This document shows positions 32,001 through 43,597 of a DNA stretch of 64,000 nucleotides, piece after piece (positions within the stretch are counted from its first letter, which is position 1; each line of letters opens with the position of its first letter). A program made the translations under genes and the position numbers. Origin of the DNA: Apium graveolens (lineage: Eukaryota > Streptophyta > Magnoliopsida > Apiales > Apiaceae). The stretch spans positions 169,554,275 to 169,618,274 of the forward strand of contig NC_133647.1 in NCBI RefSeq assembly GCF_009905375.1, given 5' to 3'. Under the pieces are notes generated by a model that was not told where the DNA came from, searched no databases, and saw only the letters and a list, made by a program, of their open reading frames with translations.

Positions 32001-32780
32001 CCTTTTTTTTGATGTTGCGGTATAGTTACAATATGTTATCAAAATGACATATATATAAAGATATTTTTTTTAATTTAACTTAATAATTAAAATGTATATT
32101 TTATTTATTTTTAGAAGTTAATAATATTAGTGTAGTGATATACAGTATTATATTGATAAATTGAGCGCTTTATAAAACTGAACAAGTCATTAGTGGATTT
32201 ATTTACAATAATTATATATTTTTAAATTTCTTCATTTTTTATAAAGAAATATTAAAAATAATATTTATTTAAAGAAAAGATAATTAATTATTTAAATTTC
32301 AACAAAAAAAAGTTGGACCGGGATATATATTTTGATTAAAACTTGGGCCAAGAGATGAAATCAGGGCGGAAGCTGGAAACTGGGGGCGGGTGTTTGAAAT
32401 TTTAACCCAAAAAAAAAGGGTTGCATATTAGGGTTTATTGAAGCATAACTTTAATCGTGCCTCTCTCCCTCCTCCGTCTTTCTCTCCCTCGACGTCTCTC
32501 TGTCTCTGTCTTTCGTGACTTGTTTTCTCACTTTAACATAATATGGTTTAGAGATGGATGTTTTCAAGAGGGCTTATTTGTTCAAGATGTGTTCTTGTGG
32601 TCCAAGTGGATACAAAATGGGTATTTTTCTATCTTTGCTGCTTCCAATAAACTCGACTTGTAATTACTCTATCCTCTTAGAGACGATTGCGAGAAGGTAG
32701 TGTTCTTGATCTTTGATGAATGATTTTGTTAAGTTTATCTATTTACCATATATAGATATATGTTTATAAATTTTGTTGGC
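32001..32780. other. Intergenic DNA with a pyrimidine-rich stretch
   Basis: AT-rich, with a CT-rich run at about 32458-32520 that resembles a plant 5' UTR after TTAGGGTTTATTG. A 68-codon frame (32457-32663) shows no family likeness. It could be the leader of the decayed kinase gene next to it, but nothing proves this. Confidence 0.4.
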
Positions 32781-32965
32781 TTAATCTTGGATGGGAGCCC
32801 TATTCCAATGGTGAAAATATGTGATTTTGGCTTCTCAAAGGTATGGATTTTGCTAAAAATCTATGACTTGAAGTTTATTTAATTATAAAGCTTTCTCATG
32901 TTTAGCTTATAATACTTATATCTTTGCAGTCATCTATACTCCATTCAAGACCTAAATCGATGGAT
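32781..32965 (+). pseudogene. SnRK2-type protein kinase fragment with intron
   Basis: Two coding pieces split by a GT-AG intron (32841-32929, acceptor TTTGCAG). The first reads ILDGSPIPMVKICDFGFSK and the second SSILHSRPKS. This matches the kinase activation-segment start (DFG) of plant SnRK2 kinases, including an intron right after the FSK/YSK codons. After PKS the sequence no longer continues into the TVGTPAYIAPE block. No other kinase exons are seen. Retained intron means a DNA-level fragment, not a retrocopy: either a dead gene or a piece carried by a transposon. Confidence 0.8.
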
Positions 32966-33901
32966 CCATTGTGCAGAGGACTTCCCTTTAAGTACTGTTA
33001 TAGTATCACTTGAAAGTCGATTTGTAGAAAATTTCACTTGTGCCTCTTTTTATCAATTTCACTTACCCTGTTTGCTTCAATCAATTTGTCTTACATTTTT
33101 TGTTTTTCGAGATCATTTTAGAATCAAATTACTTCGGGTCATCAACTTATTTCCTTGCTACTAATTATGACCTTAGTTTACAAATGTCCTTACACTGCCT
33201 CAACCTATTCACTTTATAATCCCACCATCCCCCATTTTATGATTTCAAATTATCTTATTACTTTACATGTTCCATACTGCATTTCCTCTAATTTGCTTGA
33301 TCAAACTTGCATAGTTGCATATTTGCAAATGCAGGCTACTTAAAACTTTATACTCCTTGCTACTATTTCACTGCTCTACATGCATACGTATGTGCCATCC
33401 TTTAGTCCCTTATTCTTGGCACATATTTGCACCTTTGTTAGGAACATAATGAAGGGTGGAAGATAAGTTTGCTGAGAGCTTTTCGCTTAGTACTAATTAC
33501 CACCCTGCTGCTCAAATCTTCCCTTCAATCTTGTACTCTGTTTTTCAGTCGCGTGGGTGAAGTTATTAATAATGCGAGCACACTGCATTCCCTTAAATAA
33601 CTTCTCTTGCACAAAGATTGCCTGAAATGATGTTATTTACACCAATTTTCAATTAAAAACTTACTCTTTTAAAAGGTTATTCACATTGTTTATTTGCTTG
33701 GTTCAGATCATTTAACAATTCTAATCGCTAGTTATATAAATTATGAAAATTTAGAATAATGTTTTTTTGCCATTGAACATGGAGTGTATTATGTATAAGT
33801 AATCATGCGTGCAGATGGTAGGGAGAAATCGTAAAGGAGGAAAAGAAAATGAAACATATGGGGCCATTTCTCTACCTAATCCCTATTATTAGTTTACTAC
33901 C
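32966..33901. other. Intergenic DNA, no gene seen
   Basis: AT-rich sequence with short frames only (the longest, 33155-33343, has no recognisable motif). It may hold remnants of the SnRK2-like locus or its introns, but I cannot identify exons. Confidence 0.5.
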
Positions 33902-34962
33902 TGTTAGGAATATGTTGTGTACTTAATGATAAGTTAAACAAAATACTTAGTAGATTTTATTTAGTAATTTTGTAGCTTTCAACGGATAATCACTTTAATA
34001 TCCATTGAAAGGGTAGCTTATGTATTAATAAGTTTAGTAGCACATTTCTGCATACTGTAATGCCTTAGAAAACTAGATGTTGTAGAATGTTTAAAGTCAT
34101 GTTGACTACTAGATTGATATGCAAGATAGGTTGGTTAATTCTAAATATTAGATGCCTTGTAATCTTATATAAATGAAATGGAGTCAATTGCTATGAAGAC
34201 AGTCTCAACGAATGTTTCACAAGACTTCAACGGATGATCAACTAAAGTTTCAACGAATGATCAATCAGACTCTCAACGGATGATCCAACAAAGTCTCAAC
34301 GGATGATCCCACTGAGTTTCAACGGATGATCTAACTGAGTTCCAACGGATGGACAAATTTAAAAGAGTAGTTGATAGTGACTTGACAGACACATGCATTG
34401 ATTGTATGCAAATGGAATGTGGCAGCCTATTTACAGGTTCTAGAGAACAAAGAAGCATTTCCATTTCCATGCTAAACTGAAGATATACAAAGATGCTTGA
34501 TTGAGAAATGAAGAAGCATGCAATTAGACTAGAAACATTTTGTCTTATTTGTTTGTCTTTTTATTATGTAACTTGGTGATATATAAACCAAGTGTGGCAA
34601 GTAGGACATGTATCCTAGTTAGTAAGCAATTACCAGATAAATAGATAAAGCTATATCTGTAAAGAATTTCTCTGTTCTTGTGAGTTAAACTTGTAAGCAA
34701 CTGTATGCAAAGACATTGCATCACAGAGTTCTCATATTAATATATATCTCTGGTGGAAATATTCAATCCACCAAAAAGTTTTTAAATACTTGTATTTGAT
34801 TACTTTATGTTTTGATTTCTTCAATACTTCCATTCCGCACCATTGCTAAACCAAACACAGTTATATATTCAAGGTAAAATAGTTCTTAAAATTGAAAAAG
34901 AAGCCAGAATTACATTTAACCCCCCCTTCTGTAATTCTTTGTTAGATTGTTTGGGAATAACA
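33902..34962 (+). repeat. 5' LTR of element E (1061 bp)
   Basis: TGTTAGGAATATG to GGGAATAACA, followed by the primer site. Contains a motif array (34197-34350) and a TATA box (ATATATAAACC, about 34579-34589), with transcription start expected near 34615. The partner LTR is not in the window, so ends rest on the TG...CA rule and the primer site. Confidence 0.85.
34197..34350 (+). promoter_or_regulatory. CAACGGATGATC motif array in LTR of E
   Basis: Four exact CAACGGATGATC copies plus variants (CAACGAATGATC, CAACGAATG, CAACGGATGG) spaced about 25-27 bp, ending ~230 bp upstream of the TATA box. A further CAACGGATAATC is at about 33978. Related motifs recur inside the element (36620-36715 and 38855-38960). 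A regulatory role is inferred from repetition and place. Confidence 0.6.
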
Positions 34963-34964
34963 AT

Positions 34965-34977
34965 TGGTATCCGAGCT
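34965..34977 (+). other. Primer binding site of element E
   Basis: TGGTATCCGAGCT two bases after the LTR end, a near match to the usual TGGTATCAGAGC site for initiator-Met tRNA. Confidence 0.85.
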
Positions 34978-34982
34978 AGCTC

Positions 34983-36900
34983 TTGAAGAACAAAGAGTTT
35001 AAAATCCCAACAACTAATAAGATGAGCAGAAAAGATGTTGGAGTAAAAATTCCATTTCTGGACAAAGACAACTATCATTATTTGAATATGAAGATGCACC
35101 TGCATCTCCTCTCTCAGGATGAAGGATATGTGGACTGCATTGAGAAAAGTCCTCATGTCCCTATAAGAGCTGCTACAGGAAATGAGCCATCCATCCCAAA
35201 GCCTAGAGAAGAATGGTGAGATCCAGATATTGAGCAAGTCCATAAGGATAAGAAGGCCATGTATATTTTGTTTAAGGGTGTTGATGGTGACATATTTGAC
35301 AACATCATAAACTGCAAAGCTGCTAAGGATGTCTGGGATATAATTCAAGTTATATGTGATGGAACTGAGTAGGTAAGGGAAAAAAATGCAACTCTTGATT
35401 TAGCAATATGAGCATTTTTATAGTGAAGAAAGTGAGTCACTCACTAACATATTTAGTAGATTTCAAAAACTACTAAATGCTCTAAAGTTGCATGAAAGAG
35501 TCTATCAGACAAAAGACTCAAACCTCAAATTCCTTAGATCTCTACCAAATGAATGGAAGCCTATGACAGTCTCATAAAGATAAGACTACAAGGAATTTAC
35601 CTTGGACAGACTATATGGGATTCCAAAGACCTGTGAGCTTGAAATAGAGCAAGATGAGAAGCTGGAGAAATGAAGAAAGAAAGGAGGACCCATTGCATTG
35701 GTTGCTGAGCAAGAAAAGGAGAAAGAGATCAAGGTTGAAGTTGTGGAATCTGCACCAAACCCTAAAGTTTGTGAAGGTAAGGGAAAAGGGCTAGTAGGTG
35801 AACATGAAGACCATCTTAGTCAAGATGACATGGATGACATAGATGAGCATCTGACTTTTCTATCCAGGAGGTTTCCCAAGCTCAAATTCAAAAAAAAATT
35901 TGGAGCATCCAAGCCAAACAGAAACATGGTTGACAAGTTAAAATTCAAATATTTCAAGTGTGGCTTGAGTATTCATTTTGCCAATGAATGCAGAAAGCCT
36001 GATTCTGATAGAAAGAAGTTTGAGCCTGTGGATTACAAAAAGAAATACTTTGAGATGCTCAAACAGAAGGAAATGGCTTTTCTAACACAAGAAAATGACT
36101 AGGTTGTTGATGGATTAGAAGAGGATGAGGATACAAGCTATGTCAATCTAGCAGTTATGGCCAAATCAAATGTAACAGAAGTCAGTTCATCCAGTAATCA
36201 GGTAATCACCACTAATCTAGCACATTTATCTAAAGCTGATTGTAATGATGCTATAAATGACATGCCTACTGAATTATATCATCTGCGTATTACACTCAAA
36301 TTTCTCACTAAAGAAAACACTAAACTTAAAGAGGAAAATCTGTTTTTAAGTGAAAGAAACAATGTGTTAGAAACTCAATTTGTTGAATTTGAAAAACTGA
36401 AGATAGAGTGCAAGATTGCCAAAGATGAACTGACTGAATTCTTAAAGAAAGAGGATATTTTAAGAAATTAACTTGAATGAGAATAAGAGGTAATTAAGGT
36501 ATGGAAATCATCTAGAGATGTCCATGCTCAAATTACTAAACTTTAAGGTATAGAATCCTTCTGTGATGAAGCCTGGAAAAAGAGCAAGGAGAAACTAGAT
36601 TCTAATTTGGCTGAAGAACTTTCAACGGACATGGATTCGATAGATGATTAATGTTATCCGTCGAATGATCAAAAGAATCACCCATCGAAAGACAAGGAAC
36701 CACATTCGTTGAGTGAAAGTAAGCCAGTTAGCAAAGCCAAGCTAGCTAAATTAAATGAGAAATATGGATCAGTTTCTAAGAACTTTGTTCCCGGAGAAAT
36801 AAGTCAAGTGAAAAAGGACAAGAGAGTCAATGTAGGGGAACTGTCAATCAAGCAATTGAATGACAGATTGGAGAAAATTGAGGTTAAAGCAGAATCTTAA
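34983..36900 (+). pseudogene. gag of element E, Sirevirus type, broken
   Basis: Pieces in order: VKIPFLDKDNYHYLNMKMHLHLL (35038-35106), a decayed capsid region with stops near 35218-35650, a Lys/Glu-rich part, then a zinc knuckle whose first Cys is lost (KYFKCGLSIHFANEC, about 35950-35995). A leucine- and lysine-rich coiled coil (LKFLTKENTKLKEENLF, 36290-36350) and a basic tail to 36900 follow. Length and coiled coil fit Sirevirus Gag. The lost Cys and many stops mark it as dead. Confidence 0.85.
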
Positions 36901-37409
36901 AGGAAAAACAATAGTAATGGGAAAGTAGGAATTAACAAGCATAAAACTACACACCTGATAAATATGCACCTAAAAAACCGTGTGAGATGTGGTAGTGTTA
37001 ATCATTTGTCTCTTAATTGCAAACTTGCTATGCCTGCTCCCATGTCTGCACCTCCTTCATTTCCTAGTAAGCTTACAATACTTGTGAATGTTATGCCTGC
37101 ATATAATTTGAATGCACAATTTGCTAATATTCCATTTGCATAAAATCCTTATTATGCTGCATTTAGTATGCCACAAATGCCATTTAGCATACCTTACTAG
37201 AATAACATGTTTGCACATAATATGCCTTTCCATGTTAACCAGCCTGTGCATGATAATTCTGCAATGATGAATGGTTTTAAAGGTTCTACTCAATTGACTA
37301 AGGATGAATCTCAAATACCTAAGTCAAATGAGGACAAGCCTAAGAAACCCAAGAAAAAGGCTAACAAAACAGGACCCAAGGAAACTTGGGTACCAAAATC
37401 AACTTGATT

Positions 37410-37973
37410 TGATTTTGTTGTGTGCAGGGAAACAGAAAGAATCTTTGGTATTTGGATAGTGGGTGCTCAAGACACATGACTGGAGATTCTACCCTGCTCA
37501 CTGAGTTCAAAGAGAGAGTTGGCCCAAGTATCACTTTTGGAGATGACAACAATGGTTATACTGTGGGATATGGCTTGATTTCTAAGGATAATGTCATCAT
37601 TGAGGAAGTTGCCCTAGTGGATGGACTCAAACACAATTTGTTGAGTATCATCTAGCTTTGTGATAAGGGCAACTCAGTAACATTTAATTCTGAAGCCTGT
37701 GTTGTGAACAACAAGAAGAACAACAAAGCGATTCTCACTGGAGTGAGAAAAGGAAATGAGTACCTAGCTGAATTCAACTCATCAAATACGGAATCTGTCA
37801 CTTGTCTCTTTAGCGAGACAAGTCAAGATGAAAGTTGGTTGTGGCACAAGAAGCTGCCACACCTTGACTTCAAGACTATGAATGAGCTAGTCAGGAAAGA
37901 TTTGGTAAGAGGTATTCCTCAAGTGGAATTCTCAAAGGATGGATTGTGTGATTCCTGTCAGAAAGGAAAATAG
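37410..37973 (+). pseudogene. Protease and GAG-pre-integrase of element E
   Basis: WYLDSGCSRHMTGD near 37446-37490 is the copia protease active-site block (DSG). LKHNLLSI follows, then a stop at 37653. The next frame (37704-37973) has the WLWHKKLPHLDFKTMNEL zinc-binding motif and CDSCQKGK, with one His/Cys pattern retained. The protease would cut the Gag-Pol polyprotein. Confidence 0.88.
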
Positions 37974-39060
37974 ATCAAGACATCATTCAGAAAGAAGCTT
38001 GATTCAACAATTGAAGAACCTCTATAACTACTACACATGGATTTATTTGGACCAGTGAATGTGTTTTCCATCTCAAAAAAAGATACTTCCTAGTAATTGT
38101 GGATGATTTCTCAAAGTTCTCTTGAAAATATTTTCTCAAATCCAAAGATGAAGCTATTGAAATCATCACCAATCATATAAGGCAAGTCAACAATCATCCT
38201 GATCTCAAAGTTAGAAGAATCAAGAGTGACAATGGAACTGAGTTCAAGAATTCTTTGACGATATTGTTTTGTGAAGAGAATGGGATTATGCATGAGTTTT
38301 CAGCAGCAAGAACCCTACAAAAAAATGGAGTGGTGGAAAGGAAGAACATATCTCTCATTGAAGCTGCAAGAACAATGCTAGAAGAATCAAAGTTCCCAAC
38401 TTATTTTTGGGCAGAAGCTGTAAATACTACATGTTACCCTCAAAATATTTCTTTGGTTAATCAAGCAAAATGCATGACACCCTATCAATTCTTCAAAAAT
38501 AGGAAGCCAACATTAAACTTTCTTCATGTCTTTGGCTGCAAATGCTATATCTTAAGGAATCAAACTAATCAGCATGGAAAGTTTGATGCCAAAGCACATG
38601 AAGGCATCTTTGTTGGATATGTAGTTGGAAAAGCATATAGATTCTACAATCTCAGAACCAACTTTGTTATGGAATCTGTACATGTTGTGTTTGATGATAA
38701 AAAGATTAAAGGACTACAAGATGGAGATTTCCATGAAAGCCTCAAATTTAAAAATGTTGAGATGATTTGTGATGATAATGATGATGAAAGTGATCAAGAA
38801 CCAATATCTAAGGATATTGCAGAAAAGTCTACAACTAATGAAGCACATAACTCAACATCCGTTGAAAGACAATCTGCATCATCCATCGGAAGGCAAAGAA
38901 CAACATCCGTTGATCCATCAAGAGGAGTTGAAAGAACCCCAGCTTCAAGTCAAAGATCCACAAACTCAGGGGGAGTTTCTTCTAATCAAAATTCTGTCAC
39001 ACATCAAGATAACAATAAGACCTCTTCATCTAGAGCTAATCTACTTCAATAGAGAAAATG
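37974..39060 (+). pseudogene. Integrase of element E, broken
   Basis: A stop-rich first half holds MDLFGPVNV and VDDFSKFS blocks near 38035-38130. The open run 38255-39052 then carries NGVVERKN with the catalytic Glu, FHVFGCKCYIL-type and GIFVGY blocks, RFYNLRTNFVMES, and a Ser/Thr-rich linker with repeated CATCCGTTGA units. It corresponds closely to the integrase end of element C. Confidence 0.88.
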
Positions 39061-39139
39061 GATAAGAGATCACCTATTTGAATTAATTATTGGTGATGCA
39101 TCTTCAAGAGTGCAAACAAGAAAGCAACTCAAGAAGAAT

Positions 39140-39449
39140 ATCTTTACAATAGCTTTCTCTCACAAGAAGAGCCTAAAAAGGTAGAAGAAGCTCTGTTGGA
39201 TCCTGATTGGGTTTTAGCTATGCAGGAGGAGCTAAACCAATTTGAAAGGAATAAAGTTTGAAAACTGGCACCCAAGCCTAAAGAAAAGAATCTTATTAAC
39301 AAAAAGTGGGTATTCAAAAAGAAGATGGATGAAAATGGCATAGTAGTAAGGAATAAAGCAAGATTGGTTGCTAAGGGCTATTGTCAACAAGAAGGAATAG
39401 ATTTTGATGAGACACTTGCTCCTGTTGTAAGATTTAAAGTCATCAGAAT
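39140..39449 (+). pseudogene. Reverse transcriptase start of element E
   Basis: VLAMQEELNQFERNKV, one stop (39258), [34 protein letters not shown]. It ends at the C' insertion (39449) before the active site. Confidence 0.9.
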
Positions 39450-40015
39450 TGTTATGTCACACAACACTATAGAAGGGGGTTGAATATAGTGTTTATATAA
39501 TCAAATTGATTTTGAACACAAGTATGTAACAGTAATCAAGTTTATTCAATATAATAAGCTCTGTTACAAAGTAGGTTAAACTACTCTCTCAGTGATGAAC
39601 AATATCACTTAGGGCTGCTAGGTTACAATTTATAATCTTTCTCGTGAATGATAACACATATAGTGTAAACCCTAATCTGTGTTTATATAGTACACAGTTA
39701 CTAGATATCTTCTAATTGATATGGAATATAATTCTGTCTCCTAAAATATATCAATCAGATATTATCTTTTACAAGTCTTCTAGTCTTCTAACTCTTCATG
39801 CATATCTTCTTTTGTTTTAGTCCATATCTTCTCCTGTAAATCAGCTGCATTCCTTATCTGAGGTACCCGCACTTAAATCCTGATATAAATCCTGATGGCC
39901 TTAAGTTCTGATATAAATTCTGACTTCAGTAAGTTCTGATTTCCAGTAAGTCCTGATATTAAGTTCTGAAACTAAACACAACAGATTAGACATGACATAT
40001 CAAATATATCTAACA
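39450..40015 (-). repeat. 3' LTR of C' (566 bp)
   Basis: Same length as the C LTR and highly similar. Minus strand TGTTAGATAT to CATAACA, TATA-like box near 39683, three exact AAGTTCTGA motifs at about 39900-39970, and a TTGGGGGAGAT tract at 40016-40029. Confidence 0.92.
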
Positions 40016-40156
40016 ATCTCCCCCAACTTATAAATTATGAAAAATATACAAGTTAATAGATTTGATGATGTCAAAAACATTTAAGTACAAATGCAATGAG
40101 AGTTTATTTAAACAACTAACTACAACTTACAGTCCTTGTAGCTTTTACCAATTTTA

Positions 40157-42469
40157 CTAAGTCAATCTGAATCCAAAGTGATTCCTGACAAAGTTTGATA
40201 TCAGCTTCTCTTCTGCATTCCTCAGGACTTGAGCTAATGTAGCCTTGACTTGCTTCATTTCTTCATCTTGACTTCCAATCTGGTAGATTGCAGTCCTAAG
40301 TGCTGAGATGTGATTTCTTTCTAATCCATCACCAAGTCTGATTACTCTTGGATGAGATGAGTCTTCATTATAGTACAACAATTTCTCTTTCAGAATAACT
40401 TCAATTTTAGCAGAATCCTTCTTCATTGGAATTTCACTTCCATCATCTTCAACTATATTTGGAATGAATTCTGTAACCGTTGATCCAGAAATTCTTGCTT
40501 TATCCCTTATTGTCTTCATGATGAAATTTGACCATCTCCTAGTAATCTCATACTTTATCTCCAAAAGATAATGAAAGAATTGAAGTTGTTTCAAAGATTT
40601 GTTCAGCACATCTGAGTCTGACATTCTGTATGTTCTTCTATCTTCAAGAAACATAATCATCTTTTCTTTGACATTACTTTTATCATGAGCATCCAGTACC
40701 ACTTAAACAGATATAACCTTGTCAAGGTGTTTTTGTGTAACTTCTTCAAGAGGTTTGTCAGTCAATAAAAATGGATCTCTAGTAAGTACTTCAACTCCTA
40801 TCTTGATTTTGGCTTCTTCAGAACCCAATCCAGCTCTATCTCTTGCTTCTCTGGCTTTCAATCCAACAGTCATGAAATCAGATAGCAGTTGACTTTTCTT
40901 AGGATATGATGGATTAACATTTTTCCATTGGAGTTTCTCTAATTAGTAACTGTCATTTTGTTCAAATCAACTTGAGCATTGTCAGAGGTTTATGTCTTGA
41001 TGACTTGATCAGGATTTGCTGTTTCTTCTATAGCTTGCTGTTCTTCACTCTGAACAACTTGAGCTAAGTCAGAGGTTGTCTTAGATTCTTCTGTTATCTT
41101 TCTTCTTTTCAGAGTTTCAACAATTCCATCTTCAACAGTTGTATCATCAAAAACCTGAACCAGTTTGTATACAGGCTTTATCAGGATTTAAGGAATCTTC
41201 ATCTCCCGTGTCTTTGTTGGTTCATCAACCTTCTCTTTCCCTTTTTCTTTGGGATCAATTTCATCTTGTGATCTTGTCTTGGGCTTTGAAGCCTCAGAAT
41301 TTGACCTTTCCTTGATCACAATGCCTTTTGCTGTAGGCCTTGGAGGTTTCTTTGCATCAGAAGCATTAGACTTAAGATTTGTCTTCTCAGCTGTAAATCT
41401 AGCTTCTTCCTCCTTGAAAGTCTCTAAATCCATTCCAGGATTATGCTTGAGAAATAGTCTTCTAGCAATTTCTTCATCAAGTGTCTGAATCTTAAGATCT
41501 TTATAATAGACTGTAGTCTCCCTTCCCTAAGCTTCAGAGTTTGCAAAAACTTCTGAGAGTCTTTACTTCCTCCTTGAATGAGAATATCAGAACTTGATAT
41601 CAGACTTTGATCATCATAACTTGCTTTTAGAGTTTGAGCATCTACAGTTTCAGAACTTGTCTTCTTCTGTGTAGAAGATTTGCTAGAATCATAATTTAGT
41701 TTCTTTGAAGAAACTTTTTGCTGCTTTGTCCTTGACCTTGACCCTTGCTAGGGTTTCCCTGATCATCTTCTTTATTATCCTTCTTCTTCAGTACTTGACT
41801 AGTAGAGCATTTGGACTTCACTACCTTCTCCCCCTTTTTGGCATCATCTGGTAGGAGTAGAGATATAAGAAGTTCTACTGAAGATTGGATTTCATTCAGT
41901 TGAGCTTATTGAGAGGCTTGATTATACCGGACCTCAGTTAATTGGGCCTGTTGATGTTCTTGAACCTTCTCAATTGCCTCTACTTTGTCATGAATAGGTC
42001 TGATAAACCTGTTCTTGTCTAGCTTGAGCATCAGGTCCAGCTTATCAGCATTTTCCTGTAGTTTATCAACCTTGGCATGAGTAATGGAGTATTGACCTTG
42101 AAGGTTTTTAGTATTGAGAGCTGTGACTTTAAGTTGAGCTTTAAAGTAAGAATTTGTCATCAACTCATCAGCTTTTGCAATATGATCTGATAGAACTTTG
42201 GAGCTTGGAATGAAATCAGATTCATTTCACTTCTTGGTCCATTCAACTCCTCTATGAGTTTCTTCCCATGAAATAGGAGCACCTTATTCAACAAACTTTT
42301 TAAGCAATGCCTCCTTTCCAAGAATTTGCGCTGGAGTATTTACTGGATCTAACTCTCCAGAACTTGCAAGAAACTCATCATCTTCTAACAACACAAGTGT
42401 GTGTATGGCTGTTGGAGATTCTGGTACAACTTCATCTGTTTCCACATCCAGAATTGGAGTAGTTGGTAT
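40157..42469 (-). pseudogene. env-like ORF of C', partial and broken
   Basis: Open pieces (42469-42284, 42163-41906, 41433-41188, 40702-40157) align with the C env-like ORF, including AEKTNLKSNASDAKKPPRP and the coiled-coil C-terminus. The final piece aligns without gaps for most of its length. Stops and frame changes between pieces show it is not functional. The N-terminal domain is missing because B' interrupts here. Confidence 0.75.
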
Positions 42470-42722
42470 TGAAGGGTTTCGAGCACATAAATGCAACGGA
42501 AACAGTAATTAAAAACGTAAAAAAATAGAATTTTTGTAACCCGCCGTAGGATCCATGCGAAAAACATATATTTTATTCATAGATCAGATTGTTTACCTTA
42601 AGAAGCTTTACCAATTGGTTGACTAATGAAGATCCAAAGCTTGTTCAATCACCACGCATCCCACTCTCGCGATCTACGCTCTATCGGTATCCACACGAAT
42701 GCTTGAACTCAAGGATTGGATG
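42470..42722 (-). repeat. LTR end of B' (first part, before F)
   Basis: Reverse complement of about 2650-2901 of the B LTR. It ends next to C' sequence; the terminal CATCA reads slightly changed. GGATG (42718-42722) is the left target duplication of F. Confidence 0.88.
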
Positions 42723-43024
42723 TGTTAGAAAATTAGGATTTTAGAGCTTAATTTAATTATGTTCTTGATGTTAATCCTAAAATCTAATGATTGGAAATTG
42801 TTCAATGATATTTGAACTTAAATTTTCATGTATGGTTTTAAGAATTTTCTTAATGAAATCCATATGAAATGAGAGTTGAAAGTAGCTTGGAAAAGCTTGG
42901 AAAAATTTGAGAATGTTTGTCCCACATTGAAATAAATAAAGGAGGGTGTGTGCTTTATATGGTATTACCCACATGAGTAGTATACAACTACTAAGGTGTG
43001 TGATGGTCCATTGTGTTGTTGTGT

Positions 43025-43160
43025 GCTTCACGCGCGCACACACACACACGCGCGCCCCGCCCCGCACCGCACCGCACCGGACCGGACCGGGTCGGGTCGA
43101 AGGGCGATTTGGGCGAATGTCTCGGCGTCTCGCGTACGCGAGGCGACCTGGGCGAGGATT
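43025..43160. repeat. GC-rich simple-sequence block in F LTR
   Basis: CA repeats run into CGCG, CCCCG, CCGCA and CCGGA units, then a GTCTCGGCGTCTCGCGTACGCGAGGCG-type palindromic stretch split over 43118-43146. Unit numbers differ slightly from the 3' LTR copy (49076-49205). It is strikingly GC- and CpG-rich against the AT-rich surroundings. Confidence 0.85.
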
Positions 43161-43299
43161 TTATTTATTTGAGAATTATTTTAATTCGAATTTATTTATC
43201 GGTGACTGGATTATTGGGCTGGGTACTGAAATAGGCTAAGTCACTTTGTTAGTGGGCTTAGTCTAAATATATTGAACCTGCAAATAATCTGATCTGTAA

Positions 43300-43424
43300 C
43301 AAGTTCTGATATCAGAATCAGAACTTAAGAACTGATGAATAAAATCAGAACTTAACAAGTTCTGATATCAGAATCAGAACTTAAGTACTGATGAATCAAA
43401 TCAGAACTTAACTTAAGTTCTGAT
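43300..43424. promoter_or_regulatory. AAGTTCTGAT/ATCAGAACTT array in F LTR
   Basis: Three AAGTTCTGAT and four ATCAGAACTT copies in about 125 bp, arranged as inverted pairs around TATCAGA, ending 174 bp upstream of the TATA box. An identical array is in the 3' LTR (about 49345-49470). The same nine-base motif forms the array in LTRs of the unrelated element C. A binding-site role is inferred. Confidence 0.65.
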
Positions 43425-43597
43425 AATAATGTGGGTGTTAATGTGAAAAGTTGTTACAAATAATTTAAATTCAAAAGCTGATCAGTTTTGGTTTTTTTTA
43501 TTAATGAATTCAAAATCTGATCAGTTTTGATTTTTTCATTAATGAAGCAGTTTAATTCAGACATTAAGTGTGTGGACAGTTTCATTTTTTACTCTCC

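Larger units (their letters stand above)
33902..39449 (+). mobile_element. Sirevirus-like Ty1/copia element E, 5' two-thirds
   Basis: 5' LTR 33902-34962, primer site, gag with zinc knuckle and coiled coil, protease, GAG-pre-integrase, integrase and the start of RT. It is cut at 39449/39450 by the LTR of C'. Numerous in-frame stops show age. The long gag with a coiled-coil tail and the pol sequences are of Sirevirus type. Confidence 0.9.
39450..42469 (-). mobile_element. Second copy of the C family (C'), 3' part only
   Basis: 3' LTR 39450-40015, polypurine tract, and the env-like ORF to 42469, all on the minus strand and collinear with 9340 to about 12400. It is cut at 42469/42470 by the LTR end of B'. 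It inserted into the RT of element E. Several frame breaks separate the open runs. Confidence 0.92.

Noticed and set aside
32457..32663. 68-codon frame as the first exon of the SnRK2-like gene
   Set aside because: The translation shows no kinase N-terminal motif (no glycine-rich loop), so no link beyond proximity.
43013..43239. Short Arg/Pro/His-rich frames over the GC block of F LTRs (also 48991-49279)
   Set aside because: By-products of simple repeats; composition fully explained by CA, CG and CCGCA units.
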